Source: Owenia fusiformis (Eukaryota; Annelida; Polychaeta; Sabellida; Oweniidae). From it: DNA of 64,000 nt. Positions 49,633 through 61,401 of the stretch are shown here, piece by piece. Both the position numbers and the translations under genes were made by a program. The stretch spans positions 48,997,885 through 49,061,884 of the forward strand of contig CAIIXF020000001.1 in the NCBI GenBank assembly GCA_903813345.2, given 5' to 3'. Under the pieces are notes generated by a model. The model was not told the origin of the DNA and searched no databases. It was given only the letters and a program-made list of their open reading frames with translations. The number at the start of each line of letters is the position of its first letter. The first letter of the stretch is position 1.

Positions 49633-50833
49633 TTTGTCATTGCTTTAATGGTCGGTATACCAAGTATAATCAAGAAAAGCTTGTATACAATGAACAACAA
49701 AATTCGGAAATGAGTACTATAGATTTGCTTCTGGACTCTGAACCAATTGACCTAGATAATAGCGATGCTTCTTCTTTGGTCAACTGCTCAGTTGTTTGTG
49801 GGTTTTCAACGTAACTCTGTAATGCAAGTTGAAGATGAGTACCTTTATTCTGTTATTGCATCAATGTTGCAGTCTGTAGTGTGGTAAGATTGGAATGAAA
49901 GTGTTAAAAGTCAATGAAATTAATTTTTCTAATATGGCGAATAGTCAACTGATCGCGTGACCTTCTCTTCCGAAATATTTTCTCACTTTTCAATCATTGA
50001 TTTCACCACACCATGAAACAGTACAATGAAAAAATATCTGTTGTTTTAAGATTAATAAGAGATCAATTGTTTCTGATAATTTTTTCTGTACTCCCGTATG
50101 GGAATATGAACGGATATATCGATTGAAAAAAGGTGTGAAAATCCCCATGTTAAACCTATGGGGGAAGACAAGGAAGTATGAATTTGTTCTTCCGGGAACT
50201 GCATCATGGGAAATATTTTGACTTTATAAGGAAAATTTTTACATCTCCTCTATTGAAGAGGGAACAACAAATACGAGAATAGATTGATATGGGTTATATA
50301 TATTGAACAACTTGATGCAAAAAGCCCCTTTGTTTAAAACCTTTGAAAGGTTCAAAAGGTATATAGAAAACCTATGATTAAACCAATATTTCTGGTTGGA
50401 ATTTACATGAACAATTTGGTCAAAATCTGGGACTAGTTAAGAAAATAAACATTCAACTTTATGAACTTTGAACTGTGAGATCACTGCTGTAAGATTACAC
50501 TTCAACATCAATTATGTAACTCTTGTTCTATATCATATACATGTACATGTAAATGAATAATTTAATACATATAACCCATATAATCTATGAAATACTGTAA
50601 ATTACTTTGCTTTAGCAACTGATTTAATTTAGCAATTCACAAAATGTTTGCACAATATTGTCAGTCTAAATCTTCATCAATAATAAGTTAACCATTGCAA
50701 ATGTTGCAATCTGTTGAATTAAATAGTCGTAAATGTTTTGAAAAAAGCAATATTAAATTTAATACCTTAAAATCAATGTAGAAGGAAATATAAGATGTAT
50801 AGTATGATGTGTAATACTTTGACATATAATTTC

Positions 50834-51119
50834 CAGGGTTCTCACCAGGAAATTTTTAGACCTCGGATTTTTGCGGGGTATCACAACTACCCTTCCCCAT
50901 GAGATCAGAGATATCCTTTTAGTATACTTTTCAAAATACTACTTAATATAATCTTCCTATTCTTTGTTTGTTTATAGTTTATGTATTTTCTCAAGAGTTT
51001 TACCACATATAATGTGACAAAAATAGACTCCCGAAAGCTATTAGACTCTGGAGCAAGAGGGTCTAAAGACATTAGACTCCGCAGAATCTTTGGAGTCTAA
51101 AAGCCTAGTGAGAACCCAA
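50834..51119. mobile_element. MITE with GGGTTCTCACCAGG ends
   Basis: CAGGGTTCTCACCAGG and TTTAGAC on the left mirror GTCTAAAAGCCTAGTGAGAACCC on the right. About 285 bp, non-coding. The surrounding 49815-50833 shows no gene. Confidence 0.55.
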
Positions 51120-51193
51120 GATTCTATCATTCGATAAGTAACAGAAGAATTGAGTTGGTCAAATGGTAAAGCTAAATTTTCATAATGATCACA

Positions 51194-52346
51194 CGGTGCC
51201 CATGTCAAGCTGCGCGCCTACTTAGGCGCGCAGTTTGTTTCGGTCACAAACTCAGGCATAATAACATTGCATCATTCATGTTAGAGTCTGAATTTTGAAA
51301 CGTAATTTTAAGACATTTATCCTGCATTGTTTTCTTGTTTAATGCGTTCATTCTGTGGCGAATATACGAATCTTGCAAATACTAGCAAAAACTAATGTAC
51401 AAATGGATCTAAGTTTTAAAACATAAGAAGATTAATGGCATTTTCGTCACTGATTTAACAGGAATTTATACGTAAATTGATCTAGCACTTTAAACATAAA
51501 TGATAAATACTTCCAGACTCGTTTTATATTTAATTCCTTACATATTTATCATGTATAATTCAAAATATTTCGAGATAAACAGATAATCAGGAGATTAAAA
51601 GGAAATAAAGCACAAACTGCGCGCCTATTTTAGCGAAGAAAATTACAAACTGCGCACATAGTATCAAAACTACATATTATCATTGGTGTGTAGGTGTTTT
51701 TCATATGGCTTTGGAAATTTTGCTATCGTCAGATTTTATGAGATTTTCATATTGAAAGTCAAAATGTATAATAGAAGTAACAATTAAGTTGGGAACGAAA
51801 AAACTTTCATTTCCAGATCATCATCTTGGTGGATGGACTCACATAGTATTTCAATTATGGGGTTCTACTATTAGATAGTAAGATACATATGTGCCTTACA
51901 TATGGCGCTTACGTTTTCTAATAATACAAAACAAGCTTGGATAGGCAAGCAGTTTGGAAATATTAGGCACGCCGTTTGGGAAATACATGTGAATATAGGT
52001 GCGCAGTTTGACAAGAAATATGTTTAAATCACGTTTATGGCGTATTATCGTTTTGAACACATAGATATAACTTTACACTGTAAATTTTGAACACAGAAGT
52101 TACTTAAGACCCTTATATTGAGATAACTAGGTTTACATCGGGAACAACATTGAGTACTATGAGTAAATTAAGTTCATCGTCACAGAATGGTACTATCTTT
52201 AGAACGAGACTAACCTTGTATTTGTCGTATTCTGGCTCTTTTTGGGAGTCCTATCCTCCCCGTCTTACATTTTGAAATATGCGCGCAGTTTGTCAGAGTT
52301 TCAGACTGCATGCCTAGTAGGCGCGCAGCTTGACATGGGCATCGTG
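51194..52346. mobile_element. 1.15-kb transposon-like element with GCGCGCAGTTTG motifs
   Basis: The ends read CGGTGCCCATGTCAAGCTGC and (reverse complement of the right end) CACGATGCCCATGTCAAGCT, about 35 bp of inverted repeat. GATCACA flanks it directly at 51187-51193 and 52347-52353. Inside, the motif CAAACTGCGCGCCTA recurs about six times in both orientations (for example 51615, 51648, 51960, 51998, 52280). No transposase frame. It lies upstream of RER1. Confidence 0.8.
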
Positions 52347-52613
52347 GATCACAGCTGTGTAGTGTATGGCTTGATTGATGCTTTTTCATGGGGTTAATGT
52401 TTGACAGGTTTTAATATAATACAGCACAGCAATTAAGATTAAGTAAATGGTGCAGTGAATTCTGCCCTATGTCCTTTCAAAGTCTAATACACCAACACAA
52501 AATATCTGACAAAGAAAACTATCTTTGTTGAAAATAATAAGATAAATTGCAACTAAATATTCAATGTTAACATGTATTTTATGGTGTAAAGTCATTTTGT
52601 TATTTATCTTCAG

Positions 52614-55600
52614 GTAGCAGAGTTGAAGAGTAGCTTAAGACCATGTCCGAGACGGAGGACTCCGCCCCAGCACCCCCAGGATTCTTTACTAAACTAATTA
52701 GATCTTTAAATCAGGTATTCCATCATTATCAACCTGTTCGCCAATCTAGAAAATTATATTCAGCATAAATTGGTGTTTTATGTATCTCACTACACTGATC
52801 TTGGGAGTCTTTCGAAAGTTTTGTGTAAAATTCTAGTTTAAATGACCAAAACCAGTCAGAATATCCAAATTTTTAATGATTTTCCAAATTCTTAATAAAT
52901 ATTTTTTCCTTTGTCTGCTCATCTACTGGTTAGAATTCACAATTATAAGCTGCTTAGTAACATTCACTCGGTACAGAACAATAGACTACTGATGAGTAGT
53001 ATTCATGCCACACCCTGCTTGATACTGCAACATGCTTCTAAAATCTTATTTTGTAATTAAATATAATTTTTTTCTCTTATAATTGCAGAAACACCAGCAA
53101 TTGTTAGATCAATCTACACCACACACAACTGTACGATGGGTCATCTGGGTGCTACTGCTAGGTTTATACTTCATACGGGTCTACTTTTTACAGGTTTGTA
53201 CTCCCAATTTTGAACTTGGAATATTTTCATAAACTTCCTTCATCAAACTTGGCAAAATCTGTATATGCGATGAAAAATAGGAATCTCAATCGTGCTTTCA
53301 AAAGTTGGCTCATGTTAATGCAGTTTTGATAATACAATGTACATGTATATTCATTTGTTTCTTTTCAGGGCTGGTATATAGTCACATATGCTTTAGGAAT
53401 CTATTTACTCAACTTATTTATCGCCTTCCTTACTCCTAAGATGGACCCAGCAATGGAGCAGTATGAAAATGGTAAGATTAGAATCTTATGACTATATTGC
53501 TGAAAAATGTTTGCCTGCATGTTAGACAGTGCTCGTTTTGATGTCCTATTACTCCATTCAAACTATTTAATTTCGACCTTTAGATAAGGCATTTGTTTTG
53601 ACTGTAACGATATCTGAAAACCTTGCATGCTTTCAAAAAGTTGACAGTGATAGTTTAAGTCCTCTTTGGGGGTAAATCTAAACATTTTGCAATGATTTTC
53701 TTACAATTATCAGATTTCAAAGCTTTAAGTCAAGAACAAGAAATCTAAAGAAAAAATTCTTTCAAAGTTTTCACCACTTTTTGTGAGTCACTTTGATTAT
53801 ATTCTGCTTTATTTATTCTTGTAATTTCACTTCAGATTATGATGAGGATGGGCCAACTTTACCTACCAAGTCTAATGAAGAATTCCGACCATTTATGAGA
53901 CGGTTACCAGAGTTCAAATTCTGGTGAGTGATTCAACAGTGGATGAGTTGCAATCTTTTTGTATCAAATAAAAATTAGTCTGTCTCTTTCAAAAAATCAT
54001 TTCGATTATTGGTTTAAAGTAGTACTATTGATAAAATCAAATAAATTGTGGAACACGCGTGTTTTGATATTTCAGTTTTATTTTTTAAATGTGGACTTTT
54101 ATGTTTTAATTTTATTTTTCAGGTACTCAGCATTTAAGGCTGTTATAGTAGCAATGATTTGCACATTCTTTGAGGCCCTCAATGTCCCAGTGTTTTGGCC
54201 TATACTTGTTATGTATTTTATCATCCTCTTCACAATCACAATGAAAAGACAAATTAAGGTAAGCTTTCAAATTAACCATGTGTTATCATTGCAGTTTCTC
54301 CCAAGCATTAAAGCAATTTGTGGTTGCACCAACTTTTGGGTTTGAAAAAGCTTGCATTGGAGCTTGCGTCCACCTGAAACTGATTTGACAATGTGAAAAA
54401 TAGGCATATTTTGGTCTGGTGAAAATGGATCGGGGGGAAATGAAAATTTTGCAACCATAATCCTGGGGAGAACACTGCAATGTATATTATTTTTCTTAAA
54501 TAACATCCTTAAAGGAGGAGGGAAAGTATGCAACATTTCGGACAGTCATATGTTGGATGTTTGCTATTCTCTGAGGATTTAAACAGGTGCATATGCAGAT
54601 ATGTTAGACCAATGCATGACCTCCAGGAAAGGCACTCATAGAGATGATAAAATAATTTTGACTTTGAGACAAGGCAGATGCAAACAACCAACCCACATGT
54701 TTTTTCTGAAATGTTTTCCTGATTTTCAACCCCTTCCACCCCTGCTTATTCAATTTTTGTTGTATGAATATGTTGCGTTTTGACACGCAGTTAACCACTG
54801 TAAAGGAATAAGTGATTCCTTCAGGGGTTTTAAAGATATCCATTATGGGTTACCAAAATTAGCTGAAAGCAATGGATCGCATGAGTTTTCCGTATGGGAA
54901 AATAACATGAGAAATATTGTTTTCCACTTTATTTAAAAGTAATCACTTATTCCTTTAAAGGGGTTAACTAACTGTGTGTCAAAACGCAACATATTGATGC
55001 AAGAAAAATTAAAAAACCAGGGATGGAAGAGGTTGATAATCAGGAAAACATTTCAGAAAGAACTTGTGGGTGGGTTGTTTGCATCTGCCCTGTCTCAAAG
55101 TCAAAATTATTTTATCATCTCTAGAAGTGCTTTTCCTGGATGTAATGCATTGGCCTAACATATGCACCTGTTTAAATCCTCAGAAAATGGCCAAAATCCA
55201 ACATATGACTGTCCAAAATCTGTTTGGCTAATTTCCCTCCTCTTTTGTATATTTTTACAGAATTTTAATTCATTTTCATGATCAAGAATACATTAAGGGA
55301 TATCAGTAAACAAATTAGCCAATGCTTTCCTGTTTATATTGCAGCATATGATTAGATATAACTACGTCCCATTCTCATTCGGGAAAAGTAAATACATTGG
55401 AAAGGAAGACACTGGCCTTGTAGTCAATGATCTATAGCCAGGCTAGTGGCCTAAAGGCTTGAAGTCTATAGTGACCTATGTGTGGAGATATAGTCAATGA
55501 TATCTAACGTCTGTTGACAAGTGGACCAAGACAGACCATAATAAACATATTCAAACAATTTTATATTTGAAGAATAAATGAAATCCTTGTATCCAAGAAT

Positions 55601-56603
55601 TCAATTTAATCTTTGAGGAAACATGAAACCTTGGGAGATTGTAAAATTGAATTAACATCTCACCGGCACATAGATTTGCAGTAACATGAACAGTCAGTAA
55701 TAGAACGGGTGCCTGAAGAGTGGGTTTCAATGGTGCAATGACTCCAGTTATGCATAATGCTACTCCATCCTCATGCATACCTCACTTTTTCTTCCCAGGG
55801 GAGTGAAGTTATATGGGGGTCCAGAGGCCAGGTTCAAGTCTGTATCATATCACCATTCACTTGAATATTGAATATCACCATAAATGTAGTTGCATGAATA
55901 TTTTTTCTTTTCATTTTCAAATGACATACAGTGTCTTAAAAATGTCTACATAATATTTAACATTCCTATCCAATGCAATATTATATTTTTTTACTTGTTG
56001 TATTGTGCATGTATGTTTGGTGTAGGCAGTTGTGAGTAGATTTCTTGATGCTTGAAATAAAAACATAGTTGGGAGAATTTAGAACCTGTAACCCGTACAT
56101 ACCCCTATAATTTTCTTAACCTCTGAAAATGCTGTACTAATAGTACCGAGTCAAAGTTGTATCTTTTAGAAGGCATTTTCCATGAATATTGAGGATAATA
56201 AGTTGCCATGAAAATTGTCCATTCACTATTGTTTTACTGTTTCAGAAAAAAATGTCCTTGATCGAAAGTATAGTAGAAATATTCATGCATGGTCATAAAT
56301 GGCCCCACATTTCAGAATTTTGAAATGCAAATGTTTAACAACTTTTGTTTTTATCTCGTTCATTGTTATCTGATTTTCACATCCTAATTTCATAGTTTCC
56401 TAGAGATGCCTACCATCAAAAACAGTTTGCTCTATCCCCAATGTTTGCACCATCCCTGTTGATTTAAACCTATATGTTTCTAAAATCTGACAATATGTTT
56501 TTATTTCTGCTTGCAGCATATGATCAAATATCGTTATATCCCCTTCACAACAGGCAAAACCCGGTACAAGGGGAAAGAAGACACTGGAAAAGTCGCTCAA
56601 TAA
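52614..56603 (+). CDS. RER1: RER1, Golgi-to-ER retrieval receptor (complete coding sequence)
   Basis: Four-pass membrane protein of the cis-Golgi that returns escaped ER proteins and unassembled subunits in COPI vesicles. The exon starting at 52614 has an acceptor before it, so an untranslated exon lies upstream. Coding: ATG 52643-52714, 53089-53193, 53369-53471, 53836-53923, 54123-54258, then the last exon 56517-56603 (TAA). Total 196 residues, the same as human RER1. Conserved blocks: [90 protein letters not shown] and a GKEDTGK tail. An alternative last exon is at 55345. A long inverted repeat occupies the intron after 54258. Confidence 0.97.
54290..54479 (-). mobile_element. hAT-like MITE, third copy of the GGTGCAAATGG family
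   Basis: Inverted ends CAGTTTCTCCC and GGGGAGAACACTG match the copy at 11069-11275 in the opposite orientation. It is in the RER1 intron after 54258. Confidence 0.6.
54540..55215. repeat. About 275-bp inverted repeat in RER1 intron
   Basis: The left arm (about 54540-54818) and right arm (about 54942-55215) are reverse complements along most of their length (GACAGTCATATGTTGGAT against ATCCAACATATGACTGTC; GTTGCGTTTTGACACGCAG against CTGTGTGTCAAAACGCAAC). The loop is about 125 bases. The right arm ends 130 bases before the alternative last exon at 55345. Frames in the arms are shadows of each other. Confidence 0.92.
55345..55437 (+). CDS. RER1: Alternative last exon of RER1
   Basis: Preceded by TGTTTATATTGCAG and in the same phase as the exon at 56517. 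It encodes [20 protein letters not shown] and then [10 protein letters not shown] before TAG (55435-55437), giving a 198-residue protein. It is clearly a duplicate of the downstream exon ([20 protein letters not shown]...). AATAAA at 55540-55545 could end this transcript, so the two are mutually exclusive by design. The tail lacks the usual final GK-x-A-Q/S ending of RER1. Confidence 0.8.
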   Translation, partial: HMIRYNYVPFSFGKSKYIGKEDTGLVVNDL

Positions 56604-58215
56604 CAATGTCAACCTATAGGGAATACTAGTAGTAAAATGTACATATTTACTGTACAAAATATTGTAAATATTTAAGAAACACTGGATAACTGAAACCTGA
56701 AATATTGTGCGTACAGTCATACTTTTCATACATAATATTCATCAAGAACTCAAAACAGAATCTTGAAGTTAATGTTTTAAATCAGTCATGGTTCTTTGAT
56801 TAAAGAATTATTGAGGGAGCATATTCTGCTTGCTGTTACAGCATGGTACAATGTACAGTTGTATTATATTATACGTTACACTCCTGATTTTTGAGCTTAT
56901 TTGACAAACATTCTTGTAAGAAGGCTAAGATATTTGGTTTCACTATTTCGCTCTGTATCTGCTTACAAATTGTTTCAGGCAACACCAATTTGGTGACCCG
57001 AATTCAGCGTTTGGTATTGATGTCATTGTCAAACCTTTATAATTGCAAACAGATGGTGCGGAGATTTTCTCATGTTAATGCCTTGTAAATTTTTTGGGCA
57101 GACTGATTTATGATTATGTTAAGTATGACTTGTACTAGAATAACCTGTTATAGTTGTATATGTGTATAAAGAGAATTGAGATAGTCAAAAATACGCTTTT
57201 AAATATGTAAGGGACTTGGTCAAATATGAATGTGTCATTTCTAGATTTAAGCCTTTGTAAGTGACATATAATGTCAATGTTTGCCATTTAATGAACATGT
57301 GAGTGGTACGGGCCTTTCTAATTCAGGTTCACAAAAAAACATTGATATTTTGACCTGGGCCCCAAAAGTGTATAATATATGTGTATATTCGATTGGGAAT
57401 TGAGATTAGATATGCATTAATATCAGATGACACTGTTCAGCTGTTGGTGCCGATATAAACAATGTTGGAATCCATGTCTTCTGACACAGACCAGTGTGAT
57501 ATTTAAATATTGTAAGAGAGTAGTAATTGAGGCTCATACATACATATGTGAATTGTACATGGGAATCTGAGCCTTTGTTGATTTCGTTTGGATGGATATT
57601 TCAATAATGAAGATTTTATGATCTTGCAACCTCCAAGCATCATTCAGTTAAAATGAATTTACATTATTTATTTTGGTGCAAGGCTTTTGAGTAACCCTGA
57701 TAGATATTCTTAAAATAGGGGAAGTGATTTTGAGTCCATAGTGTGGGTGAGGGTTAAATACAGTATTATAACTGTAGTTTTAATTTAATTTCATCGACAT
57801 TGATAACATGGATAATGTTGTAGCCTACCATTTGTTCAAATGTCCAAACTATTCCATTGTACTGTTGTAAGGGGCTAATTCTGACTGTATTTTTCACTCC
57901 ATATGTTGGGCTCCATATATCATTCACAATTTACTTTAGGTAAATTGATGTCGACAAAATTTTATCAAGATACACTCTACAGAATGTACTTTATTTAGGA
58001 AAATCATATATGTAGCTCTTCTGTTAATAAACATATGGTCTGTAAACGCAACACTTGAATACAAAACAGTGAAACTTCATGTTGAAAGGAACATTCTTAT
58101 TTATGATTTGACAGAATGTGTTATCAATATGATATTAATGCTTTTAAATTAATGTGCAAAATTCTATCAATCGTAATCCATTTTATAAAAAATATTGGAT
58201 GATAATAAATATTCA
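56604..58215 (+). other. 3' UTR of RER1 (long form)
   Basis: Non-coding AT-rich sequence after TAA. AATAAA occurs at 58026-58031 and 58204-58209, the second followed by a T/G-rich stretch, suggesting an end near 58230. Confidence 0.5.
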
Positions 58216-58913
58216 ATATGTTTATAAAAAATGTGTTTTGTTTACTTTATCTATTGACACTCAATTTTTTACCATATGTAATAGGGGCTTGCTGTATAAA
58301 TAGATAAATGGATATCCGTACATTTAGTAGTTTTGGTCAAAGATAAATGTATCTTCTTGGCTCCTTTTTCAATATTTATACAAGTCCATTTCCTCAGCAT
58401 TAGGTTAAGGAAGATATTATGTTTGTCAAATTGAAATAAGAAATTGTAAATCTTTTATTACCAGATTCAAGGGGTCATTTACCAGTTTACATGTAACAAT
58501 GTATGGATGTACCACTTATTTTTTTGTGTGCCACTGCTGTAAAGTCAAGTCCAATATAAATAAAAAAAGAGAAGGCTTAATTATTATGTTATTGTTTGTA
58601 AGAATTCATTCATGATGTTTATTTATTATTAAATTATCATTGTCACGATCTTCATATTGTGGTGGTCAGTCACAGCATGGTCTTTCAACAGGTTTAGTTC
58701 AAATTAACCCATGTCATTCCTAGATTGCAGGTCTTTGCAGATTGCATACTCATGTTCCAGTTCCTTTCTATAGTCATCAACAAGCAATATGACAGACATA
58801 TTTTTATAAAAAGATGGAATAGGCAGTGCAATCAATCTGTTCAAATATCTTCAATATGAACCACATTACTGCCATCTTTATATCGGCCCAAAACCTAATA
58901 TTTATCCCACCGA

Positions 58914-59600
58914 ACATAGTTCCTGAGGGATATGGAAAAGCTGCCTGTCTGTCTGTCCGGATGATAACTCAAATATGGGTTGATGGATTTGCTTAAAATG
59001 TAATAAGTTTATGCCTTATGGGTGTAGGACTTCTGCTCAAGAAGGAATATTCAATATGGCTCCTCAATTCAAAATGGCCACCATTTTTTGTTAAAAATAT
59101 AATCTTTGATGACCAAAATTCTAGTTGACGGATTTGATTCAAATTTATATGCTGATGCCTAGGGACAAAGGAGCTTTGCGGTTTTTAACATGGCCACTAG
59201 ATTTCAAAATGGCCACCATTTTTTTGTAAAAGAATGTCATCTTTGATAACTCATACCAGTTGATGGATTTGGTTCAAATTTTATATGCTGATGCCTAGAG
59301 ACAGGATTTCTGCTCAAGAAGACATTTTCAAAATGGCCATCAATTTTCTGAAAAAATGTAATATTTGATAACTCAAAAACTAGAATTTCAAAATGGCCAC
59401 CATTTTAAAATATTTAAAAAATGTAATCTTTGATAACTCAAATACCAGTGGACGGATTCGGTTCAAATATGGTATGCCGATACCTAGGGACAAAGGAGAT
59501 AAGTTAAAAGAAAATAAATTTTCAAGAGGCCACTATTTATCAAAACATGTTTTGTTTGGTGGGACTTGCTACTCTGTGGAGTTGCTGTTTTCTCTAGTTA
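58914..59600 (+). mobile_element. Non-autonomous repeat, TCCCAACGAA family
   Basis: It begins TCCCACCGAACATAGTTCC, has CTGTCTGTCTGTCCGG and five diverged units with CAAAATGGCCACC, and ends GGGACTTGCTACTCTGTGG. The rest of 58216-60916 is AT-rich with no recognised gene. Confidence 0.7.
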
Positions 59601-60916
59601 TTGCCTGAAAAGAGAAATAGAAAGGATGCTTACTGTGCTATTTGTACTACTGTCAAATTTCCAAAATGACAGAACACTCTAAAGTTGAAGAAACCTATTT
59701 GGCATTTATTCCATCAATATTCATAGTGTAAATATTACATTTTCATAAAATCAAACCTTGACATAAAAGATGAGGAAAATGTCTATTCTTAATATTGTAC
59801 TTTATGTATTGTACTTATTCTTAGAGGTGTACAATGCATATGCACATCCATTAAATACAAAGATTAAATAGAAAAATGTTCACATTAGCATTTGGGTGAG
59901 ATGGAAAGATCCCATCTGTTCCAGGACAATTTCATCTCAGACAATCCTGAATAGTGCAGGTGTTGGTCGTTGGATTATTTCCTCTACCAACAAGTGAGAG
60001 AGTCCTTCTCTCACTACAAAATTACAATTGAGACTTCTGTTAAAGAATTTCCATATCCCAAAAAGTCACATGACTGAAACTGGCCAATCAGATATGGATT
60101 TGCAATGACTTGGCGAGAGTATGAAGTACAATCGGCAACGTATAACGTAAATATAATTATATATTATACCTCCACTAACAATTTGAACTCTGCTATAAAT
60201 GTTCAATAATACAGTAATAGAAATTAGGGATATTAAAAAAACATTATGTATAATTAACAGTTGTTTTACATATAGATGTAATTTGAATAATGTAAACAGC
60301 GATATGTACCAAATATTCTTGGAATAAGATCTTTATTTTTTTGTTTACCATCTTCGAGAAAAGGACCATCAGGTATTTATTTAAAAATTGAATAATTATA
60401 TGTTTAGAATTGATAACAGCAAAATTAATAGCTCTTCAAAATTTTAGCCTGCACAAGCAAGTTATTTTGAAAGTATTCTCAATAAATGGGCCATGTAATA
60501 AGTCATGTAAGTGAGTCTTATTTCAAGAATATCTAGTATTTTGAATGATCATATCAATTAACAAAATATTGGCACCTGTATACAATCTTTGGAATATCAT
60601 TTTGAACACATGAATCTAATACTGACAGTACACTGGCCAAATGTACTGAACATTTAAAAGCATGAGTGCATGTACTTATATCCGTACACATAAAGCCCAA
60701 GTACAGGATCAGGAAGGGGTTAGTACATGTATGAATGCTTTAAATCCAAAAAGAATGATATACGTGTAAGAGTTCTTTATTACAATTCAAATATACACTG
60801 TAACTGTCCCCCAAAGTAGCTATTACACAACATATAATGAATGTACAATTTAATCTCTGTGAAAAACATAAACTTGACTAATAGAGTTGTACATCAAGAG
60901 ACAACCAGAAATCTGC

Positions 60917-61215
60917 AACTCCTCGGAGTAGCAAATCCCAACAAACACTATATTCATGAATCTGTAATGTCACAATGTAATATTTACCATCTACTCTATC
61001 CTATCTACTCTAAATTGCCTTTCATTTCAGTATAATGAAGCTATACTTCACAAAGATCTCAAAATTAACAAAAATCCCTGTTTTTTAGTAAATCTATTCA
61101 CCTTTATACTGAAGCAAATCCGTCCACTAGTATTTGACTTATCTTCCGGATGGACGGACTGACTGATGGACAGATGGAGGGCTTCACTATATCCCTACTG
61201 AACTTCGTTATGAGC
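60917..61215 (-). mobile_element. Short reversed copy of the TCCCAACGAA family
   Basis: On the minus strand: AACGAAGTTCAGTAGGGATA head, CCATCTGTCCATCAGTCAGT, then TTTGTTGGGATTTGCTACTC and CGAGGAGTTGC tail. Truncated interior. Confidence 0.7.
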
Positions 61216-61401
61216 AATATTACCCTTTGTTTTGTGCAACTGAGATTGATGTAATGATGTTTCTCTAAGTATTCTGCTACAGATTTACTGTAATTTCTAT
61301 TTTAGTTCATCATGTGTCACTGACTGATTTAAATCCTTCCGTCGATTATTAGTTTTAATTCATGGGTTGTATTTTTTGTGTCACCCTGTATTATTCATTC
61401 A

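Noticed and set aside
54267-55158. Several 60-89 residue open frames on both strands
   Set aside because: They lie in the two arms of the RER1 intronic inverted repeat and mirror each other.
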